Source: Acidithiobacillus ferruginosus
GTDB lineage: Bacteria; Pseudomonadota; Gammaproteobacteria; Acidithiobacillales; Acidithiobacillaceae
Assembly: GCF_018854495.1 (NCBI RefSeq)
Contig: NZ_JABBDR010000299.1
Coordinates: 1-28,702, forward strand
Length of the DNA: 28,702 nucleotides
Direction: 5' to 3'
The notes under the pieces are model-generated. The model did not search any database. It was not told the DNA's origin and was given only the letters and a program-made list of their open reading frames with translations. The translations under genes were made by a program, and so were the position numbers. This document shows positions 23,947-28,702 of the stretch, piece after piece; within the stretch, counting starts at the first letter, position 1; each line of letters begins with the position of its first letter.

Positions 23947-25164
23947 CTACCCCAAGCCGGCCTTCACCGGCGCCATGAACAGGATCCCGATCCCGCTGCC
24001 CGCCTTGACCCGGACCGTGGGCGGGGTGTTGAAGCGCTGGGCCATGATCGGCGCGAGCGTCTGCCCCACGTTGCCCACCGCCGACAAGGCGATTTGCCCG
24101 TTGCTCAGCTGATGCGTGACCACGCCCAAACCGGAGCCGGTGAGATAGGTGTTGGTGTTGGCGGAGTCCAGGGCGTTATTGAGGCCCTGCAGGAGGCTGG
24201 CCCCGATCAGCCAGCCGTAGCGATAGAGCGTGTGCCGGTTGACCGATGTCGCGAGCGCCGTGCGCGCCGTCGCCAGGGTGATGGCGTAAGCCCGGATGGA
24301 TATCGTCTGGTGGTGCAGTGTCAGGGAGGAGAACTGGACCAGGACCCGATCGTGCACGCGGGTGAAACCACCCAGCAGGCGGGCGCCGGCGAAACGTCCG
24401 GTCTCGATCGTCGCCAGCACCGGTCCGGGCTCCGTGGACTTGATGCTGGTATCCAGCACCGCGAAAGAGATATGCCCGGCATTCACCAGGGTGGGAGCGG
24501 CGATACCCCCTGCCGATGCCGCCGCCGCCGTGACTTTGCTGGACTTGGCTTCGTGGAGCGTGCCGTTGGCTACGAGAACGGCGACGGGAGGCTGCTCCAG
24601 CTTGAGGATCGCGGCCACCTCGGCGTTGATCTGGTGCGCATCAGGATTCGGCGCGTAACGCACCGCCGTCATTCCCGACCGATCGACGGGCTGATGATGG
24701 ATGACCGGGCGGATCGGCCGGGCCGCGCCGGATTGGACCGTGGTGGCTTTGCGGATCGCCCCGACGGTCGGCAGGGAAGAGAGTCCCGCATGCAGGGCTT
24801 TTACCGCCTGTTTCTGGTTGTATTGGTTCAGGTCTGCATTGTAGACGGGTGTTCCCGGACCACCGGGCGTGTTCCGCATCTGGGCCACCTCGCCCCCGGC
24901 TGAGATCGGTACCGCCGGGGCGCGGGGCCAGAGCAGGATCGTCAGAAACCCGATCACACCGACACCCAGGGCGGCGCCGCCGACGATCAGGGGACGCCGG
25001 GCCGGGTCGCCCAAGGCGCTATGGACCCCCTGCAGGATGCCTGGCGCTTTGGCGGTCGCGAACGGATCCTGTGCCGGAACGGTGGCACCTGCCGGGGCGG
25101 ATGTTCCCGACGGACCTGACGTACCGTTCGTAGGCGTCTGTGGCACCTGCGTTTCATCCACCAT
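23947..25164 (-). CDS. traO: Conjugal-transfer core protein TraO/DotG (IcmE)
   Basis: A 405-residue protein: a Pro/Thr-rich cytoplasmic N-terminus (1-55), one transmembrane helix (about 59-77, IVGGAALGVGVIGFLTILLW), a periplasmic linker, and a C-terminal VirB10/DotG-like domain (from about 185) with HISFAVLDTSIKSTEPGPVL, ATIETGRFAGARLLGGF and, near the end, VGQTLAPIMAQRF. It spans the envelope and forms the secretion channel core with TraN. It is shorter than Legionella DotG, lacking its repeat region, like plasmid TraO. It overlaps the end of traN by 11 bases. Confidence 0.87.
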   Translation of the reverse strand: MVDETQVPQTPTNGTSGPSGTSAPAGATVPAQDPFATAKAPGILQGVHSALGDPARRPLIVGGAALGVGVIGFLTILLWPRAPAVPISAGGEVAQMRNTPGGPGTPVYNADLNQYNQKQAVKALHAGLSSLPTVGAIRKATTVQSGAARPIRPVIHHQPVDRSGMTAVRYAPNPDAHQINAEVAAILKLEQPPVAVLVANGTLHEAKSSKVTAAAASAGGIAAPTLVNAGHISFAVLDTSIKSTEPGPVLATIETGRFAGARLLGGFTRVHDRVLVQFSSLTLHHQTISIRAYAITLATARTALATSVNRHTLYRYGWLIGASLLQGLNNALDSANTNTYLTGSGLGVVTHQLSNGQIALSAVGNVGQTLAPIMAQRFNTPPTVRVKAGSGIGILFMAPVKAGLG

Positions 25165-26254
25165 GGCGGGAGCCCTCCAGCAAGGGGTTCAAGGTCAAGG
25201 TGCGCGCATGGCCATTCTGGCTGACCGTGACCGCCGGCACGTCGGGCAGGACATAGGTGCGTATGCCGGCCGCGCCGTCCATGCGCGCCACCCAGGCGGG
25301 AGCCAATACCGGCATGGGGGTGCGCAGGAGCAGACGGTGTCCGTGGGATCCCGTCCATGACCAAGCCATCACCCGGGTCGGGTTGCCGGCGACCTGCAAG
25401 GGCTGCGCGCCCGCCGGCGGCAGGTCCTGGACCAGCTTCAACAGCACCTGGGTGTAATTCCCATTGGGTACGCCGCTGCCCCCGACGGGCGGCGGCAAGC
25501 CCGATTCGATGGCGTTCACCCGGACGCGCACGCTGTAATCTGCCACCATGCCGGAGGGCACCAGGGCCAGAAGTGCCGGTTGCGATTCGCCCACGAGCCA
25601 GACCGCGAGATTGCTTTGGGCGTAGGGCTCCAGGACCGACAGCATCAGGGAATCCCCGGCGAACTGCGCGGCGAATGCGGCCTTGTCACCGATGCCCACA
25701 TGGACGATCGGCCAGGGCCGGCCATAGGCATCGGTGAAGTTCAGCGTCGTGGCGTAGCCACTGTGCATCGCGATGGCGGGCGGATTCCCCGCCCCCAGCC
25801 GCGCCGTCACGGCAGTGAGCCTGGGCACCACCGGGGCCAACGGTGCCTGCTCGGCCTGACGGTTCCGATCGATGCGTTGCCGCAAGGAGCGAATATCCCC
25901 GCCGGACAGGGGCATGTGCGCCTGCACCGCCTGATGGAATGCCTGACTATCGGGCAAGGGGGGCAACGCCATGACCGTGCCGTTGGGTCCTTTGACATAT
26001 TGGATCGTCTGGCCCTGCGCCTGGGCCTGCTGGACTGCCTGATCCTGGGCCGAATTGACCGTTTGCCACTGTCCGGACGTGGGCGATCCCGAAGCGCCGG
26101 ACGCCGTGGAGGCCGTGGGCGTGGCCACCGGGCTACCTGCGGACTGGCTCAGCAGCGTATCGGGATTCACCGGCCGGGCGAAAGCCGGAACCACCAGCGA
26201 TGTACCGGCGAGCAGCACGATGGCGGAGCGCAGGGCATGACGTGTCTGGAACAT
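25154..26254 (-). CDS. traN: Conjugal-transfer core protein TraN/DotH (IcmK)
   Basis: A 366-residue exported protein with a signal peptide (HALRSAIVLLAGTSLVVPAFA, cleavage about residue 26), a low-complexity Ser/Thr/Gln linker, then the DotH domain from about residue 150 (ATTLNFTDAYGRPWPIVHVG; LPDVPAVTVSQNG near the C-terminus). DotH/TraN is an outer-membrane-associated ring component of type IVB systems. AGAGGGGAA lies before the start; it is 12 bases after traM. Confidence 0.87.
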   Translation of the reverse strand: MFQTRHALRSAIVLLAGTSLVVPAFARPVNPDTLLSQSAGSPVATPTASTASGASGSPTSGQWQTVNSAQDQAVQQAQAQGQTIQYVKGPNGTVMALPPLPDSQAFHQAVQAHMPLSGGDIRSLRQRIDRNRQAEQAPLAPVVPRLTAVTARLGAGNPPAIAMHSGYATTLNFTDAYGRPWPIVHVGIGDKAAFAAQFAGDSLMLSVLEPYAQSNLAVWLVGESQPALLALVPSGMVADYSVRVRVNAIESGLPPPVGGSGVPNGNYTQVLLKLVQDLPPAGAQPLQVAGNPTRVMAWSWTGSHGHRLLLRTPMPVLAPAWVARMDGAAGIRTYVLPDVPAVTVSQNGHARTLTLNPLLEGSRHGG

Positions 26255-26266
26255 GTGGATTCCCCT

Positions 26267-26890
26267 CTATGGGACCAGAAAATTGAAACTCTGGATGGCG
26301 ACCCCGGCGGGATGGGCCAGATTGTTCACCCGCACCATGGTGATGTTCGCCACGAAGTCCTTGCTGTTGATGCCGTTGGAATTCTGGTAGATCAGCCGGA
26401 TGGGCATCTGGATCTGCCAGCCGTAGTCGCCGTTGGCCAGCACTTGTTGATGCATCACGGCCGGGGCGCCGGTGACCGCCAGCGTCATGTTGAGCCGCCG
26501 CTCGCGAACGGCCGCGATATCGCCCGTCTCGACCAGGGTCGCCTGGTAGCTCCGGTAACCGGCCGCCGTGAAGTATTTCACCGCCTGTTGCTCGTCCTGG
26601 CGCCAATTCACGTAGCTGATGTCGAAGGCGGAGGTCATTCCCTCCTGGGCGCGGGTCAGCACGGCGGAATCGTTCAACAGCGGTTCCCGCAGCGGGACCA
26701 GACGGGTGATGACCCCGTTGGGGGAGGTCGCGAAATACACCACCCGCGCCGGACGGGTCGCCACGATGCACAGGGCGATGGCAAGAACGGCGGAGATGCC
26801 GGCGAGCACCAGGTTGGCGATGAAGGACAATCGCCACAGCCGCCGCCAGGCCTCGATGCCGATGCCGATGTTTTCCAGGGGGGTGCTCAT
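26267..26890 (-). CDS. traM: Conjugal-transfer inner-membrane protein TraM/DotI (IcmL)
   Basis: A 207-residue protein with an N-terminal transmembrane helix (about 20-43) and a periplasmic DotI/IcmL domain containing DISYVNWRQ, AVKYFTAAGYRSY, and WQIQMPIRLIYQNS near the end. DotI/TraM is an essential inner-membrane component resembling VirB8. The start at 26890 overlaps the stop of the transglycosylase gene (ATGA) and has GGAGGAGGG upstream; the long ORF reading from 27358 in this frame is an artefact. Confidence 0.87.
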   Translation of the reverse strand: MSTPLENIGIGIEAWRRLWRLSFIANLVLAGISAVLAIALCIVATRPARVVYFATSPNGVITRLVPLREPLLNDSAVLTRAQEGMTSAFDISYVNWRQDEQQAVKYFTAAGYRSYQATLVETGDIAAVRERRLNMTLAVTGAPAVMHQQVLANGDYGWQIQMPIRLIYQNSNGINSKDFVANITMVRVNNLAHPAGVAIQSFNFLVP

Positions 26891-27360
26891 GGGTGCCCTC
26901 CTCCAGAAATCCGCTCCAGGGGCCGATAAAAATCCCGTCGCGCCAATTCCGCCACCCGCTGCCGGTACTGGTGGTTCCAATGGGGGATCGCGCTGTTGTA
27001 ATCGCCGACATGCCGCCAGAAAGCGCGGGGATGGGCAAATGCTGTCGCCCGAGCCTGATGACCCGCGAGTTTGCGGGCAAGGATCCAGGCGCCTGCGGCG
27101 ACGTTCTGGCAGCCGCTGTCGAGAATGGCCGAACGGGTGATGCCATAGCGGGCCAGGGCCGGAAGCCACAGGGAGTTGATCCCCATGGGTCCCATGTCGT
27201 AGCTGCCGTTGGCGTCCTGCACCTTCTGGCCGACGCGGGTATCTTCGGCGGCAAGGATGCCGTAAAAGAGGCTGACCGGGACGTGGTAGCGCTCCGCGGC
27301 CGCGGCGACGCAGTAGCGGTGAACCGGAGTCGGGGGCGGGGAAGGATCCGGCATCCACAT
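26887..27360 (-). CDS. Lytic transglycosylase (SLT, VirB1-like)
   Basis: A 157-residue protein with an SLT fold: YGILAAEDTRVG holds the catalytic Glu39, YDMGPMGINSLWLPAL is the GxMGxxQ-like motif, and VGDYNSAIPHWNHQYRQRV matches the family's YNSG...Y.xRV motif. It would cut peptidoglycan to let the transfer channel assemble. No signal peptide is seen at the annotated start, so it may be exported by the channel or the start may be misjudged. It overlaps traM by 4 bases. Confidence 0.85.
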   Translation of the reverse strand: MWMPDPSPPPTPVHRYCVAAAAERYHVPVSLFYGILAAEDTRVGQKVQDANGSYDMGPMGINSLWLPALARYGITRSAILDSGCQNVAAGAWILARKLAGHQARATAFAHPRAFWRHVGDYNSAIPHWNHQYRQRVAELARRDFYRPLERISGGGHP

Positions 27361-27363
27361 GGC

Positions 27364-27834
27364 TCAGCCCGCCATCACGTAGACCCGGCGCTGGGTCACG
27401 ACGAGGAGAATCCCGCTGGTGCGGGCAATGTGGTACAGGGCGACCGAAGCGCTCCCCGCCCGCCAGGAGACCGTTGGCAGCATCAGACCGGGGTGGATCC
27501 GTATCCGATGCCCCGGCAGCAGCCGCTCGATGGCTGTCCGTAGCGCGGCATGCCCGGCGGGCACCCAGCGGTTCGGATTCCAGCCGTGCAGGTTGTGGGC
27601 CAGCACGCCGCTCAGCAGGCCCCGGTCCTGCAATGTGGACGGGCTGGGGAAAGGCGCGGAAGAGACGGCAGGCGCGGTAACGACGGATGCCCTGCCGAGG
27701 GCCGGCGCCGTTGGCAGGGTCAGATGTACCGAGCGCGCGGCTGGCCCGATGTAGGTCCAGGCGGCCCAGGCCGGAGTGGCCGCCAGAGCGGTCAGCAATG
27801 CGGCCATCCAGAGGGTGGATGCTTTGCGCTTCAT
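27364..27834 (-). CDS. Exported protein of the transfer operon, function unknown
   Basis: A 156-residue protein with a clear signal peptide (MKRKASTLWMAALLTALAAT, then PAWA, cleavage about residue 24). The mature C-terminal part (LLSGVLAHNLHGWNPNRWVP, then LRTAIERLLPGHRIRIHPGL) looks like a small TcpQ/STN-type periplasmic domain. By position it could stand for TraL or a DotD-like component, but it has no lipobox. Its ATG overlaps the dnaC stop (ATGA) and has GGGGAGGG upstream; the longer ORF to 28377 is a shadow of dnaC. Confidence 0.7.
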   Translation of the reverse strand: MKRKASTLWMAALLTALAATPAWAAWTYIGPAARSVHLTLPTAPALGRASVVTAPAVSSAPFPSPSTLQDRGLLSGVLAHNLHGWNPNRWVPAGHAALRTAIERLLPGHRIRIHPGLMLPTVSWRAGSASVALYHIARTSGILLVVTQRRVYVMAG

Positions 27835-28670
27835 GATTCGGCGCCCTCCCCTTGCGTTCCCTTGCGCCGAAAACTGGGCCACTGACAGTGCAGCAGCGTG
27901 CCCTGATGGCAGATTCGATCGAATGCGGCGGGACCGAGATATTTTTCCAGATCCGTCAGGGTCTCGTTGCTGAGCAGGATGGTCGGCCGAGCCCGGTAGC
28001 GGCTGTCGATGACCCTGAACAGGCTCAGCCGCTCGCTGGGAGAGCCGTGCTGTTTGCCTACTTCGTCCAGGATCAGTAAGTCGACCCCCGCAAAGGCCCC
28101 AATGACGGCGCTCTCGGACGGACCATCGCCGTTGCGCCAGGTCGCGCGGATCCGTTCGATGACCTCCCAGACCATGGCTTGCAGGACGGTCCGTCCCTGA
28201 GCCAGCAACGCACGCGCGATGGCCGCGGCGAGATGGTTCTTGCCGGTGCCGGGGGGACCCAGGAGGATCAGGGCGCGTCCGTCGGTGTTGGCCGCGAAAT
28301 CGGCGGCATAGGCCCGACAGGTCTCCACCACCCGGGCCTGCGCCGGGGTGGATATCCGGAAGTTGGCGAAGTCGCAATCGCGGTAACGCTCAGGGATGGC
28401 CGCGCGGTCCAGGAGTGCGGCCAGTTGCCGCTCGGCGCGGCAGCGCGGGCAACCGGCCGGGGTGATGAAGCGCACCGTCCCCTGTTCGTCCACCAGAGAC
28501 TCGGGATAGCGGCCATGCCGCTCGCAGTGTCGGTACTGCGGATGCCGGTCCGGCAGCAAAGCCACGTTGGAGGCCTGCGGCAGACCATGGCGGCGCAGGA
28601 TGTCCGTTGCCAGATCTCTCAGGGCGGGAGTCCGGCGAGGCGGTTGGGGGGATTTTGGCAGGGTGGACAT
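27831..28670 (-). CDS. dnaC: DnaC-like helicase loader ATPase
   Basis: A 279-residue AAA+ protein. The N-terminus has a probable zinc site (Cys49, His52, Cys74, Cys77). Walker A is GPPGTGKNHLA (138-148), with Asn after the lysine, as I recall for E. coli DnaC, where most AAA+ proteins have Thr or Ser. Walker B is LLILDEVG (198-205), and LGPAAFDRI (245-253) resembles the DnaC arginine-finger region. It would load replicative helicase on element DNA during or after transfer. Start 28670 has GAGGAG 7 bases upstream. It is the first complete gene of the transfer operon seen here; the operon may extend beyond the window. Confidence 0.85.
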   Translation of the reverse strand: MSTLPKSPQPPRRTPALRDLATDILRRHGLPQASNVALLPDRHPQYRHCERHGRYPESLVDEQGTVRFITPAGCPRCRAERQLAALLDRAAIPERYRDCDFANFRISTPAQARVVETCRAYAADFAANTDGRALILLGPPGTGKNHLAAAIARALLAQGRTVLQAMVWEVIERIRATWRNGDGPSESAVIGAFAGVDLLILDEVGKQHGSPSERLSLFRVIDSRYRARPTILLSNETLTDLEKYLGPAAFDRICHQGTLLHCQWPSFRRKGTQGEGAES

Positions 28671-28702
28671 GACGGCGCTCCTCACAGGGCGATGACCACG
28701 TC

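Noticed and set aside
25580..26929. 449-codon + strand ORF in the transfer region
   Set aside because: It runs antisense to traN and traM, whose products have recognisable domains, signal or membrane segments and good ribosome-binding sites. High G+C leaves long open shadow frames; the translation is His/Arg/Gly-rich with no domain.
26133..27358. Long - strand ORFs in other frames over traM and the transglycosylase
   Set aside because: Only the frame holding the DotI domain from 26890 and the SLT domain are meaningful; the extensions are Arg/Pro/Gly-rich shadows.
1..28702. CRISPR arrays, tRNA and rRNA genes
   Set aside because: No regularly spaced direct repeats, and no tRNA- or rRNA-like sequence was recognised by eye on either strand.

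Overview
The window is from a proteobacterium; the genus cannot be fixed from sequence alone. It holds a chromosomal nitrogen-scavenging region and, at the right end, part of an integrated conjugative element or plasmid. Base composition is mosaic. Sample 60-base lines give about 40% G+C in the kinase gene (5761-5820), 50% in the mgd genes (14521-14580) and 67% in the transfer genes (25021-25080).

Left part (1-4710, + strand): the 3' end of a urea- (or guanidine-) carboxylase gene with its biotin-carrier domain; a GntR/FCD regulator 7 bases downstream; an NCS1 permease ending in a cysteine-rich domain that elsewhere links such permeases to a histidine kinase; and an outer-membrane beta-barrel porin. 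Terminator hairpins follow the permease and the porin. Positions 4711-5358 hold a nested inverted repeat, a degenerate transposase-like tail, a small membrane-protein gene and a possible 29-codon ORF.

Centre (5359-18874, - strand): one long, tightly packed operon, read right to left: purU, mgdABCD, gmaS, mgsABC, folD, a GNAT acetyltransferase, and a fused PP2C phosphatase/Ser-Thr kinase. This is a complete N-methylglutamate pathway for methylamine. GmaS joins methylamine to glutamate; MgsABC rearranges the product to N-methylglutamate; MgdABCD oxidises the N-methyl group and passes the C1 unit to tetrahydrofolate; FolD and PurU take it to formate and free the folate. The nitrogen is kept. A divergent XRE-cupin regulator (18998-19597) and a convergent APC permease (19686-21101) are the likely control gene and uptake system. 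The last two genes are A+T-rich and have no assigned role in this pathway.

Right part (21256-28702, - strand): an IS3-type transposase tail, a DUF433/DUF5615 toxin-antitoxin pair, then a high-G+C transfer operon of the IncI/Dot-Icm (type IVB) kind. Read right to left it is: DnaC-like helicase loader, exported protein, lytic transglycosylase, TraM/DotI, TraN/DotH, TraO/DotG, a sigma-70-like protein, TraP-like and TraQ-like proteins. The operon stops after the TraQ-like gene, so the rest of the machine must lie elsewhere or be lost.

The less expected items are the kinase/phosphatase and acetyltransferase at the end of the methylamine operon, the permease carrying a sensor linker but no kinase, and the sigma-like gene inside the transfer operon.
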